Source: Bactrocera neohumeralis (lineage: Eukaryota > Arthropoda > Insecta > Diptera > Tephritidae). From it: a stretch of 64,000 bases of DNA. Shown one piece after another: positions 48,509 through 59,660 of the stretch; position 1 is the first letter of the stretch; every line of letters begins with the position of its first letter. A program made the translations under genes and the position numbers. The stretch covers positions 52,793,237 to 52,857,236 of the forward strand of contig NC_065923.1 in the NCBI RefSeq assembly GCF_024586455.1, read 5' to 3'. Below the pieces are notes generated by a model. That model saw nothing but the letters and a program-made list of their open reading frames with translations. It searched no databases and had not been told where the DNA came from.

Positions 48509-50685
48509 TCTTCTTCTTCTTTACTGGCGTAGAAACCTCTTACTCGGTTATAGCCGATTTAACAACAGCGCGCCAGTCGTTTCTTCTTGTCGCAAGGTGG
48601 TGCAAATTGGAGATTCCAAGCGAATCCAGGCCCTTCTCTACCTGGTTCTTCCAACGGAGTGGAGGTCTTCCTCTTCCTCTGTGTCCCTCGGCTGGTACTG
48701 CGTCGAATCCTTTTAGAGTTTTCGTCCATACGGACAACATGACCTAGCCAGCGTAGCCGCTGTCTTTTAATTCGCTGAACTATGTCAATGTCGTCATATA
48801 TCTCATACAGCTCATCGTTCCATCGAATGCGATATTCGCCGTGGCTAACGCGCAAAGGACCATAAATCTTTCGCAGAACCTTTCTCTCGAAAACTCGTAC
48901 CGTCGACTCATCGGTTGCTGTCATCGTCCAAGTCTCTACACCATACAGTAGGGCGGGAATTATGAGGGACTCAAAGAGTTCGGTTTTTGTTCGTCGAGAG
49001 AGGACTTTGCTTCTCAATTGCCTACTCAGTCCGAAGTAGCATCTGTTGGCAAGAGTTATCCTGCGTTGGATTTCTAGGCTGATATTGTTGGTGGTGTTTA
49101 TGCTGGTTCCCAAATATACGAAACTATCTACAACTTCAAAGTTATGACAGTCAACAGTGACGTGAGAGCCAAGTCGCGAGTGCGACGACTGTTTGTTTGA
49201 TAACATGAGATATTTCGTCTTGCCTTCGTTCACTGCCAAACCCATTTGCTTTGCTGCCTTATCCATTCTGGAGAAAGCAGAACTTACGGCGCGGTTGTTA
49301 AGGCCAATGATGTCAATATGATCAGCATACGCCAGCAGCTGTACACTCCTATAGAAGATTATACCTTTTCGGTTTAGTTCTGAAGCTCGAATTAGACGAA
49401 GGTTGAAGACATCACACGAAAGAGAGTTGCCTTGTCTGCAACCTCGTTGGGTATCGAACGGCTCGGAGAGATCTGACGGAGCTTTTATTGTTGCTCAACG
49501 TCAGTTTACACAGCCGTATTAGTTTTGCGGTAATACCAAATTCAGACATTGGCGCATAAAGGCAGCTCCTTGTCGTACTGTCATAAGAAGCTTTGAAATC
49601 GACGAAGAGGTGGAGTGTCGACTCTCTTTTCACGGGTCTTTTCCAAGATTTGGCGAACTTCTTCATGGTCGGGCAATGGAACGTCTGCTACATCATCATC
49701 GATTGGGAAATCGGGTTCGCTTTCTGTTGGCGTTATTCATTCACAGAGATTCAGCAGGCTGGAGAAGTGTTCCCTCCACAATTTTAGTATGCTCTGGGCA
49801 TCGGTTACTAGATCACCTCCTTGGGTTCTACAAGAATATGCTCCAGTCTTGAAACCTTCTGTTAGTTACCGCATTTTTTCGTAGAATTTTCGAGCATTAC
49901 CCCTGTCGGCCAGCTTGTCAAGCTCTTCATACTCACGCATTTCGGCCTCTCTCTTTTTCTGTCTGCAAATGCGTCTCGCTTCCTCTTCAAGTCTCGGTAT
50001 CTATCCCATCCCACACGTGTTGGACCTCGGAGTGTCCGCACGTCTAGAACACTGGAGACGTGTCTTGCGTCTATCACAACATGATCGATCTGGTTGGTGG
50101 CTTTTCGATCCGGAGACAGTCAGGTAACTTGATGTATTTTCTTGTGGTGGAATCTAATACTACATGTTACCATATTTCGTGCCCCAGCGAAGTCGATCAG
50201 CCTCAACCCATTTGGGATGTTTCATCACAGAGGTTGAATTTACCGACCGTTGCGCCAAAGGTACCTTCTTTGCCCACCCTGGCGTTAAAGTCGCCAAGCA
50301 CGATTTTGACATTGTGGCTGTGGCAGCTAGACGTTCATTCATCGGAGTGAATGATAGTACACGGCGACGAAGTCTCTCTCCCACCACGAATCCCATACCA
50401 AAGTAGAAACAGTAGAAAACCTTTTCGTGGTAGCCTTCTGAGGGGTGAATAGCGGCCATCTTGGATTTTCAGCGGTGGCAACGCTGTGCTGTATATATTA
50501 AGGTAGTAAATACGAGGCAAAAACATAGAAATATTGTTATTTAATATAAATAAATCAAAATCCCCAATTAAGAGACCGGGAATTCCAGGTGCATTTCCTT
50601 AAAACGTAGTCCTTATTTTGTTTGCCATGGTGGTGTTTTTTATGTGGCGGGTCCCAAACCCAGCGCACAACCCTACGTAGAGGAA
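48509..50685 (-). mobile_element. RTE-like LINE, longest copy, with 5' leader
   Basis: Reading from 50685 leftward: the 5' leader (complement of 50630-50685, shared with 21.06 kb), the endonuclease end in broken frames near 50250-50310 (GDFNARVG-like, here with intact Asp), the linker with a basic stretch near 49900-50060, then a deletion of the reverse transcriptase fingers that joins HDEEV-type text to SWKRPVKRE near 49640. LFVDFKASYDST carries the first catalytic Asp. The active-site box at 49318-49329 reads YADH instead of YADD. A 235-codon frame (48559-49266) covers the C-terminal domain: MGLAVNEGKTKYLMLSNKQ, SFVYLGTSINTTNN, DESTVRVFERKVLRKIYG. The (AAG)n tail is at 48509-48522. Confidence 0.85.
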
Positions 50686-50689
50686 CAGT

Positions 50690-51843
50690 ATTGACAAAAA
50701 ATAGTTAGGCTTTTTAATCTAAACTTCGCGTCAAAACACATTCGTCGAAATATTTTTTTTTAGATTGGCATTGTTGATAGTGAAATCTGTGCCAAATGTC
50801 ATATTCAAAATACAATTAGTGTTTAGTATACGCTTGTCTTTTTGAAGTACATAAAGTGCATTCGGCGGTTTCAACGATGAGTGAAGTTATTCAACATAGA
50901 AGTTCCATTAAATTTAGTGTGCAAAATCAAATTGCTGGTGCCAAAACGTTCAGAATGTTGGAAAAGACCTTCGATGATAATTATTTGTCGCGAGCAAGTG
51001 TTTTTGATTGGTATAAATTATTCAAAGAGGGCCCAGAACGTGTTGACGAAGAATCATCAACATCAACAGATGATCAAAATAAGAAATTGGTGCTTGAGAA
51101 TCGACAATTAGTAGTCAGAGATCTTACTGGCATCGTTGAAACATCGGAAGGATCAGTGAAAACCATTTTGAAAGATCACTTAGGCCTAAGAAAAATGAAA
51201 GCATGATTGCTTCAAAAATGAAACAATGCTTTCCGACTACCAGGATGTCTTGGTACATATTACCACTAGCGATAAGTCTTGGATCTTTGCTTACGATCCA
51301 GAAACAGTCCATCAACCGGCCGAATATTGTGGCAAAGTTGAGCCGAAGCCGAAAAAACCACGTCAAAGCAAGACAAAAGTTAAAGTAATCTGACATTTTT
51401 CTTCGATTATTGAGGTAGGGTGCACTCCGAATTCCTTGGGACCGGCGAAACTCTCAACAAGAAATACTACAAGAGTGTTATGCGTCATTTGCACGAAGAT
51501 ATTTGTAAAAAGAAGCAATTTTTCCTCGTGATGTTTTCACCAAATTTTCTTCCACAATCGTGCCCCAACACGGTGTTCGCTTGATTTAACTCCGTGTGAT
51601 CTCTGGCTATTCAGCAAACTCAAACGACCTCTCCATTGTGAGTCAATTGAATACATTAATTGAGATTTGCATTGAAGGCTATTACGGAAATTGACTTTAA
51701 CTACTGTTTCGAAGATTCGAAAAAAAGTTGGCACAAGTGTATTTGGGTCGAGGGAATTACTTTGAGGGGGCGACAAAGATTTTAAAGAAGTAAGAAGTAT
51801 TAAAAACGTTAAAATTAAGAACATAGTCTTACTATTTTTTTAC
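50690..51843 (+). mobile_element. Mariner relic (irritans-like), near full length
   Basis: Similar ends (AAAAAATAGTTAGGCT near 50698 and the complement of AAAAAATAGTAAGAC near 51835) bound about 1.15 kb. The start codon at 50877 gives MSEVIQHRSSIKFSVQN, RMLEKTFDDNYLSRASVFDW and LFKEGPERVDEESS. The frame ends at 51206 after GLRKMKA. Further on, in broken frames, come a PGCLGTYYH region, a TFFFDYRG-like patch near 51395 and NKKYYKSVMRHLHEDICKKK near 51460. Near 51690 the end reads ITEIDFNYCFEDSKKSWHKC. The catalytic centre is damaged by stops and a deletion before the C-terminus. Confidence 0.85.
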
Positions 51844-51844
51844 T

Positions 51845-52065
51845 GTTCACACGATCTTTTCTCCCCAAGAATCCGACAAGATATCTTCACGAAGTTTGGC
51901 ACAGCTTATCGTTCAAGACAACGCTACAACCTCCAAACCAATCTGACAAATATAGCATATAGCGCACCGATCAGATAAAAGTCATTGTATACTCTTTTTT
52001 GCTGTATCCATGAAGGATATTATAGCTTAGGTGCTCCCAAATTTAAGTTTTTTCTTGCTTATTTA
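51845..52065 (-). mobile_element. Family B fragment
   Basis: CTCCCCAAGAATCCGACAAG, the TTCACGAAGTTTGGCACAGC region, and the head remnant GAAGGATATTATAGCTTAGG with GCTCCCAAATTTAAG follow copy B1 at 7855-8100. The head hairpin is degraded. Confidence 0.55.
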
Positions 52066-52444
52066 AGGCAACTACTGATGTACTATGGTAGCCCATTAAA
52101 ATATCTAAAAGTTTTTATTATATGGGCTTTAAAGGGTTGCACCACACTAGATTTTTAAGAAAACATTAAACTCCTCGCTTTAAAGCTAAATAAGACCTTC
52201 AATAAATGAATTGCAATGGTGTATGCCGACTAAGAAAAAAGAATGGTTTCAGAAACCCCTTGGGAGATTCGTTATAATTATTCTTACTATCAGCAACATG
52301 TGTTAACATTTTTTTATACATGTTGGGTTACATAGCTCTTCAGAGGCATTAAAACTTCAAATATTTATAAAAGGGAGGTTCTTAAAATATCAACTCAACA
52401 ATGTTTTAGAGGTAATACAGAACACTACAAAGACAAGTAGCAAA

Positions 52445-52970
52445 AATAACTCACTAACTTCGGTTGCACCTAAGCTACATACCCTTCACAGGTGCATTTC
52501 TGTTAGTAACTATGTGTCCAATTTGTATGGAAGCTATATGCTATAGTAATCCGTTCTGAACAAGTTTTTTAGATATTACATTGTTGCCTTAAAAAATAAT
52601 CTCTACCAAATTTCGTGAATATATCTTGTCAAATGTGAAAGTTGTCCATACAAGAACTTGATCCCGATCGTTCAGTTTGTATGGCAGCTATAATGGTATA
52701 GTGGTCCGATATTGGTTCCGACAAATCAGCAGCTTCTTGAAGAGAGAATGACGCTTGCAAAATTTCGAAACGTTATCTTAAAAACTGAAGGACTAGTGCG
52801 TATATATACAGACAGACAGACAGACAGACGGACAGACAGACGGACATGGCTAACTCGGCTCAGCTCGACATACTGATCATTTATATATATACTTTATAGG
52901 GTCTCCGACGCTTCCTTCTGGGTGTTACAAACTTCGTGACAAATTTAATATACCCTGTTCAGGGTATAAA
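52445..52970 (+). mobile_element. Family B mini-me/DINE-1-like element, copy B4
   Basis: This is a well-preserved copy. The head hairpin CTTCGG-TTGCA-CCTAAG (one mismatch) is at 52458-52474, with ATACCCTTCACAGG after it. The GACA/GACG tract is at 52809-52845, the core follows to about 52880, and a TA run sits at 52883-52892. The tail is the perfect palindrome TATACCCTGTTCAGGGTATA at 52949-52968. Head ATACCCTTCACAGG and the complement of the tail ATACCCTGAACAGG match at 12 of 14 positions, acting as subterminal inverted repeats. Confidence 0.85.
52809..52845 (-). repeat. (GTCY)n proto-microsatellite of copy B4
   Basis: This is a GACA/GACG tract on the plus strand, the longest in the window, lying between the conserved body and the core of the element. 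Confidence 0.85.
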
Positions 52971-52974
52971 AAGT

Positions 52975-53170
52975 GTATTAAAACGGTAAGCACCTCTTGT
53001 GGACTTGACCCACATTGGCACGCTATAAGCATCTCTGGTCTCACGATGTGACACGACACACTGGATCAAGCGTCAAGCGCAGGTATCCTAAAGGATGACT
53101 ACTCCTCATGGACCTAGTAACTGAACTCCAACTGGAATCGCAAAGGACCTGACTAACCTAGCCTAACCGT
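52975..53170 (+). mobile_element. Possible LINE 3' end
   Basis: CTCATGGACCTAGTAACTGA, ACTCCAACTGGAATCGCAAA and GACCTGACTAACCTAGCCTA have the look of the 3' end of R1/Jockey-type LINEs in flies, which often finish in CTAACC-like repeats. No reading frame remains. Tentative. Confidence 0.3.
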
Positions 53171-54126
53171 TAGAAAATTATCTGCAAAAACATGTGCTCT
53201 TGTCTTGAAGAGTCACCCTAATGCACATATATCACGCAAACGCGAAACGAAAGGCGCGTGCATAAATAAAACATGTGCATAAATGTAAATTAAATCTCTC
53301 AAAACATTAAAGTTTAAATAAGCAACTCTTGCACCGCCGCATGCGCTCGCTTAGGTGTGTGTGTGTGCACAATTTGTCTGTATGTATGCATTTTATGTGC
53401 GTGTACTCGCCTGGGAATCGACATCAACAATCTGTGGTCATGTTTCGAGCGGCAGCAGCGCGTGCAACAGCGGCGTATACACTTCCAGTTAGCGGTTTTG
53501 TAAGGATAATGCGGCATGAGCCGTATATAGCAACAACAACAAAAACAAAAAATTTAACAACACATGCTACACGACGAGTTAACAGCTGCGGCAACCTGAG
53601 CAATAGCTTATATAATACATCAGCTCGGCCAACTGAAAGTTGGAACCGAGCACAAGCGCCCCGCTGCTACTTCTGAAGTCTAAATTCTGTAAGCCTAAAG
53701 TTAATTAACTCCCAGCATGCAGCATATTTAAGAATTTAAGGCCTTCCCGGATGTATGTATGTGTGTAGGGCTATACAATATGTATGCTTTTAACGCAATT
53801 TTCCACCCGCTAAATGTATGCAAGCACCTAAATTTCCTTTGCACACATTGGCCTCCGGTGCAGCTTAGCATACCACAAGGCGCAAACTTCAAAATTACGG
53901 TTGCCATAGAAGCCTCGTCCACAATTAGTGGATTTAAATTTAGTTCATGTCGAAAAGCATTTAAAGTGCGTTTAACGGCACATTTTCGCGCACAAGCGGG
54001 AAAAAATAAAAAATATAAGCGTGGGTAGATAAAGTTCTAAGCGGTCTAACATAGAACAAGTGTGTGATGTATGGTAAGAAAATCATAAATAAATCGAATT
54101 AGCAACGAAATAAAGTTTTATATATA
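53171..54126. other. Unassigned DNA, GC-richer with simple repeats
   Basis: Overlapping frames of 64-115 codons occur on both strands at 53314-54028, none with a motif. TGTG and CAACAA simple sequence is frequent. Confidence 0.4.
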
Positions 54127-55169
54127 CCAGGTTGTTCAATAAGTTTTGTCGTTCGATTCTTATTTTTGGAAGGTGTAGCACCAAAAGAAATTCACGAACG
54201 ATTGTTAAAAGTGTATAATGATTGTTCATCTACATTTAGAACGGTGGAAATATTTGTAGCTGAATTTAAGCGTGGTCGTACAAGCCTTGAAGACGATTCA
54301 CGTGAAGGACGTCCAAAAAGCGCATCAACACCAGAAATATAAACCAAAATACAGGATATGGTTTTGGAAAATCGTCGATTGACTAAGAGAGATTTAGTAG
54401 AGGCTCCACACATCTCATTAGGCAGTGTGAGCCATATTTGAAGTGAAATTTTGGGTTTAAAAAGCTGTGTGCACAATGGGTGCCGCATTTGCTAACAATC
54501 GACGTTCTCAGCAACATTTGGAGCGTTTTAAAAAAAATAAAGTGGAGTTTGTGCGTTGATTCATCACTATAGATGAGACTTTAGTCTATCACCATGATCC
54601 TGAATCAAAACAAGAGGCTAAAGAGTGTGAACCTGTTTGTTCGGCTTCGAAACGAGTTTATGTCCGGAAAACGGTCAAGAAGGTTATGGCATCAGTTTTT
54701 TGGGATGCGAGAGGAATTTTGTTTGTGAATTACTTGCAAACTGGTAAAAACAATTAAGTATGAATATAATTGCAACCTTTTGGACCAGTTGAAAGAAAAA
54801 CTTCCGGAAAAAGAAGCCTTTTGCAGAAGAAAAAATCCTTTTCATCAGGACAATGCACCGTGTCACTAGAGCATTTTGACAATGGCTAAAATCCATGAAC
54901 TAAAGTTCGAATTGTTGAAGCCTCCGCCGTATTGACCAGATTTGGCCTCCAGCGACTTCCATTTGTTTCCAGAACTCAAAAAATTTATGCGTGGCAAGCG
55001 TTTTTCATCAAATGAAAAGGTCATAACGGCTGTTGAAGCTGTTGCAGACCTTCCAGACTCTCACTTCAGGGCTGGGATCCACAGATTGGAGAATCGTTGG
55101 ATAAAATGTATTTTGAATCATACAATTCTGTTTTTCTTATCAAACGACAAAACTTATTGAACAACCTGG
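54127..55169 (+). mobile_element. Mariner with perfect 27-bp terminal inverted repeats
   Basis: The left end (54127-54153) starts CCAGGTTGTTCAATAAGTTT and is the exact complement of 55143-55169. TA precedes the left end; the right flank is CA, a likely mutated TA. The length is 1,043 bp against about 1.3 kb for a complete mariner. The transposase lacks its first residues: coding-like text starts at about 54166 with APKEIHERLLKVYND and FVAEFKRGRTSLEDD, then REGRPKSASTPEI and a stop. RRLTKRDLVEAPHISLGSVS follows with another stop. The middle is deleted or shifted, FHQDNA-type text lies near 54850, and SDFHLFPELKKFMRGKRFSS (54951-55010) and AGIHRLENRWIKCI close the protein. Not functional. Confidence 0.9.
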
Positions 55170-55184
55170 CAAGTATGGTGCGCA

Positions 55185-55800
55185 GGTTGGCGACTCTAGT
55201 GTTGCAATCTGGCAGCTAACAATTTTATCGCACATTTTTGATAGTATGCACACTCAGAACATTTTGACTTATGAGCGTTATTTGTGTTGTTTACAGTAAC
55301 TTAAAATATGTTTCTCAACCATTATTAGTTAAAATACTATGGCGAACATTTTCACACGATTATTTTTTACTAATTTCGACGTGGACTACCTCATCAAGAG
55401 TTCAGTGATGAACTTAATTCAATTTTAGTCGATGAAAATCTATCAAAAACCAATGTTTATCGATGGTATGGTAAACTTAAACGAGATCGTAGATCACTCC
55501 AAGACGAGTTTCGTGAAGGTTGTAAGACGCTCAAAGAAAGGTTCGTGTCGATTGGAGGAGAGAAGTGTTACAAAATAGCTATGACATCGAGACAGGTGAT
55601 GAATCATGAATCTACGCATATGATCCGTATTCACGTCCTACGTAAAAGATAAGTTGATAGGTCAACTACGATACGTCAATCAGAATGGCAAAAGTGCTTC
55701 GAAAATTGGTGCGAACGCATTCAAAATATATAGGTCTTAATGGAGAATATTTTGAAAAACAATTTTCAAAGTAATAGAACTTCAACCACGAACGAGTGCA
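55185..55800 (+). mobile_element. Mariner relic with fused ends
   Basis: It starts 15 bp after the previous mariner. The leader and start codon (55339) match the relic at 8418-8762. TNVYRWYGKLKRDRRSLQD and EFREG near 55455-55520 are the helix-turn-helix half. After a frameshifted middle, RQSEWQKCFENWCERIQ near 55676-55725 and LNGEYFEKQFSK near 55738-55772 are the C-terminus. The catalytic block is absent, so two ends of the protein are joined by a deletion. Confidence 0.8.
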
Positions 55801-56439
55801 CTCCAAAATTCAGCGGTTTCTTATCATAAAGAGGGTAAGAAATCAGCTAATTTTTAATCCTACACTTCATGTAATAATTGTTCAGTGAAAATGCTTACAT
55901 TACAGACAAACCTATTAAATTCTCTATTTCTGTCTGTCCGTCTTCGAAAATTTAGTTAATGATGGAAAAACTTTGAAGAACCCTGGAGCACCTTGTTTTC
56001 CTTGTTAAGAAGGGGAATGTGTAGTTAAAGAATGTAGTTAAAGAATTTATGGAAGCGGTATCGTTCGCTAATAGGTATAAAGCGGAATTTACTCCTCAAC
56101 TAGTACAACTAGCAACCAAATTCGCTGGCAACTCAGAACTAATCCATTTCATACCACAATGTGAAAAAAGTGTATGTCGTGTAATAACTACACTCGCCCC
56201 ATAAAACTGGGGAACTGGGGGTTAGGGCATCTTTAGCGTAATTTTAGTACGCACTTTAAATCACTAACGGCGTCCGACCACCGATTTAAAAATTGGTAAT
56301 AACAACTAAAAATAAATTAAATATGAAGAATAATGCTTTGTGAAAAATCGCCTACTGGTCACAATATCAAGGGGGACATCTCCAAATTTATATATTTTGA
56401 TAGATTATACCTTTAAAAATAAAATACTCTATTAAATCT
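55801..56439. other. Unassigned DNA
   Basis: No gene or transposon recognised. Confidence 0.4.
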
Positions 56440-56576
56440 AGCAGGTCAATTGAAAAGTCCCCGGCCTACCATAGCAAAAAATACTTTTTAGCGAAATTCG
56501 TATTTTTAATTCAACATAGTTCCCTTCAAGGAGGATGCACTGATTATATTGACCCTCCAACTTTTCGGTGTCGTTT
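56440..56576 (-). mobile_element. Mariner C-terminal end
   Basis: The reverse strand reads KLEGQYNQCILLEGNYVE, the last residues of a mariner transposase, followed by the terminal-repeat-like text GGTCAATTGAAAAGTCCCCG near 56444. It stops precisely where the family A tail starts. Only about 140 bp remain. Confidence 0.7.
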
Positions 56577-57660
56577 TTATACTCTTGCAACTTGTTGCTA
56601 CAGAGTATAATAGTTTTGTGCAAATAACGGTTGCATGTATCACTTTAAACTGAGCGAGATATATGTATATTATATAAGGGCGTAATTGGGCCACTGCCAC
56701 TCCCACAAATCGCCATTAACCGAAAATCTATCAAGTTCCTTAAATCTATAAATTCGCCTGTGGGCGAAAAATTCCGTAAAAATGGGCGTGACCTCGCTTC
56801 TATTAAGTTTAATACACATATATCCTAAATCACTAAAGCTACAACAACCAAATCCGCATCTGTCAGCAAATGTTATAAGAACTACTACCAACGTGAACAC
56901 GGATGAGATCGGATGATAACCACGTTCACTTCCCATATGAAGGTTTTGTTGAAAATTACTAACGGTGCGATAAATCAATAACTAAATGCGTCAGGGATAA
57001 TATATTTACTGCCTAGATGGTATGAGAAGGTCGTATTATAGCAGGTGTCAAAATTGTACGATGGGTGTGGCACCGCCCACTTTTGGGTAAAATCCCATAT
57101 CTCAAGACACGGTGGACCGATTTCGACTAAATTTAGTACGTATGATTATTCTCATATTCCGCTGTCACAATGTGAAAATGAGCGAAATCGGACTTTAACC
57201 ACGCCTACTTCCCATATAACACAATTTTAAATTCAATTTGATTCTTTCACTTTCCAGTACATAAATCAAGAAGTAATTAATTTAACGGGATACAACTTTG
57301 CACTAATAATTCCTTTAAAGTATGCCACCTTATGACCAAAAATTGTCCAAATTCAATTCAAACTGTTCAAGCCTCTAGGTACTGAATACGTGGACCCCAG
57401 TATCCATAGTTGACTTTTGACCGAAAATATCGGTCAATCCTGTAATTTGTAAGGCAGAAATGAGTTGAATCGGGTCTATACTTCCCTGAGCCCGCATGTA
57501 CCTAAAATAAACATTTACAACTTCCAAGCGACTTTATGCTGAATATATCGGCCAATATTCAAGTTATATCAATGAAAATTACAAAGCCTGTTTTCTAACA
57601 ACAGTGCATCTGTGTTCCTAAAATAAATAAAGTTGGGCGGAAACTTGACCAAGCTCTCGT
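56577..57660 (-). mobile_element. Family A element, copy A5
   Basis: The tail comes first: ACTCTTGCAACTTGTTGCTA with hairpin GCAAC-TT-GTTGC at 56586-56597. The body aligns with A1/A2 (GGGCGTGGCACCGCCCACTT-type text at 57063-57085) and with A3 near 57440-57510. The (GTCY)n tract, core and head are missing. Confidence 0.65.
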
Positions 57661-57689
57661 ATAACTAATATCAGATTTTTGAACGTCCG

Positions 57690-58120
57690 ATTCATTTTCT
57701 GAGAACAGAAAATGTTTGCTGCGTTCCAGGTCTGGAAATACGGTGGATACGGAAGCCATTCGAAGCCCAAGTCATAAGCTTTTTCCATTGTTTTCACTGA
57801 CTTCTGCCATCTTATCTTAGTGAAACGGCACTTCGTTTTTCTTCAAATGTGACTGCTTTTGGCGATTTCGTCCTCCGAATGATCCAATAAAGCTAAGTAA
57901 TAGGCGCTGTATAGTCTTTCCATTTTCAAGGTGGACAATAAAAATTATTCCATGCGCATCCCAAAATATGGACTATAACTTTGCCAGCCTACTGTTGCGT
58001 TGGATGGTTTTTCGTGTGCAGTCCACTCGGATGACTAACGAAGGGACTTCGGAGTGAAATGATGGCGCCATATTTAATCCATTGTTACATGTCGATGCAA
58101 AAACTCGGGTTTATTACGCT
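57690..58120 (-). mobile_element. Mariner catalytic-domain relic
   Basis: In shifting reverse-strand frames the motifs appear in order: HHFTPKS and SSEWTA near 58020-58065, IFWDAHGIIFIVHLENGKTI near 57920-57975, KSVKTMEKAYDLGFEWLPYP near 57770-57825, and PPYFQTWNAANIFCSQKM, a decayed third catalytic motif, near 57715-57765. The second motif and N-terminus are lost or unreadable. Confidence 0.65.
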
Positions 58121-58399
58121 TGAACATCTACAAACACTGCTCCGAATCATCAACTCGTCTTTGTTTTCATCGGTAACAACCACTTATAGGGGTCAAGTGC
58201 GTTCACCGTATTCAGTGCTTATTTCACCACGATTGATTGAATACTAAATTGATGGTTTAGTTTACTAGTACAGAATCCGGAAACCCGTCATAAAGCCAAG
58301 TTTTTGCTTCAAAAACAATATTTTATTATCCCGCGAAATTCTTTTTTATCTAATTTTTCACCACAACAAAAGTTGATTCACTCAATATAATACAAAAAG

Positions 58400-59660
58400 G
58401 AATCCTCCTATCAAAAGATGCTATAAATTTTGCAATTGACCTCTAATGTCAGTTCTGTTTTGACATTTGTGTAGTAAACACATGCGAAATACACGTAAAT
58501 AAACAATGGTACGCCACACTGCTCCAGAACGCGGGTTATTGGTAACTATTTATTTGACCAATAATCGGTCGGTGACTTTGGTAAAACGTGAATTTCGTCG
58601 CAGATTTCCTGGCCGTCAGACGCCTACTGGTGAAACACTGCGACGTTTAACCGCTCGCCTCGAAGAGACTGGCACAACACGAGATGCTGCCAGGCGTGGC
58701 AGACCCCGGAGTAGCCGTTCTGCAGACAATATTGCTGCCGTTGCCGAGGATGTCATGGAAGCGCCGTCGACATTGGCCAAACGACGTGCCACGCAAATGG
58801 GTATCAGTCGACGGTGTTTACAGCAAATTTTGGTACAAGCTTTGAAGATGTTTCCGTAGAAAGTCCAGACGTTGCATCAGCTGTTAGCTGCTGACCGCCA
58901 ATCGCGTCTAACATACGCTCAAGCCATCCTTAAGCACCACCAAGAGGTCATCAAAAATAATAATGAGTGATGGGGCCCATTTCCATCTTAGCGGGTACGT
59001 AAATGAGCAAAATTTACGCTTCTAGGGCACTGAAAATCCGCGTGTAACCCACGAACAGCCATTACATCCGCTCAAAGTGTAGGTGTGGTGTTTCCGCTGG
59101 AGGAGTCATCGGACCTTTTTTCTTCGAAGACGTCGCAGGCCAAACGGTTACTGTGAGTGGTGAGCGCTACAGAGCAATTATCAACGAGTTCTTTTTGCCG
59201 CAACTTGATGAATTGGGATTGAAAAAGATGTGGTTCCAACAAGATGGTGTAACGGCACACACTGCACCTGCCACAACCGATATGCTGAAAGATGCATTTC
59301 CCCGGGCGCCTAATCTCCCGTTTTGGCGATTTGCGCTGGCCAGCAAGATCGCCTGATTTGACCGCTCCAGACTTCTTTTTGTGGAGCTTTTTGAAGTCGC
59401 GGGCTTATGTCAGCAAGCCTCAGACTCTTGCAGCTCTTAAAGACAATATCCGTCAAGAATGTGAGGACCTATCGCTGGAAGTTCTGACCAAAGTGAGGGA
59501 AAATGTCATAAAAAGTCGACTTGATGTGAAACAATTTAGAAACAATTTAAAAGACCAAATAAAAATAATCCACAAACATCATCAAAGTTTTTCACAAAAA
59601 AAAAAAAAAATACAGCCAAAAAACATCGGAAGGTTATTATATAGGTATAATTCATGAACT
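58400..59660 (+). mobile_element. IS630-like transposase, nearly complete
   Basis: A start at 58506 opens a 117-codon frame with a helix-turn-helix region (LTNNRSVTLVKREFRRRFPG) and the RSADNIAAVAEDVMEAPST linker. The first catalytic motif is readable as MSDGAHFHLSGYVNEQN near 58965-59010. The second, WFQQDGVTAHTA, is near 59232-59265, and the third, WPARSPDLTAPDFFLW, is near 59345-59385. A last frame continues to 59657. All three Asp residues remain, but about three frameshifts and several stops split the protein. An A-run at 59597-59611 follows. It is a distant relative of the element at 10050-12173. Terminal repeats were not found. Confidence 0.8.

Noticed and set aside
52809..52845. GACA/GACG tract as a CRISPR-like or independent satellite array
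   Set aside because: It is a tetranucleotide tract found at the same position in each family A or B copy, so it is part of the element.
54942..55160. 72-codon frame as a host gene
   Set aside because: It is the C-terminal end of the mariner bounded by the terminal repeats at 54127 and 55169.
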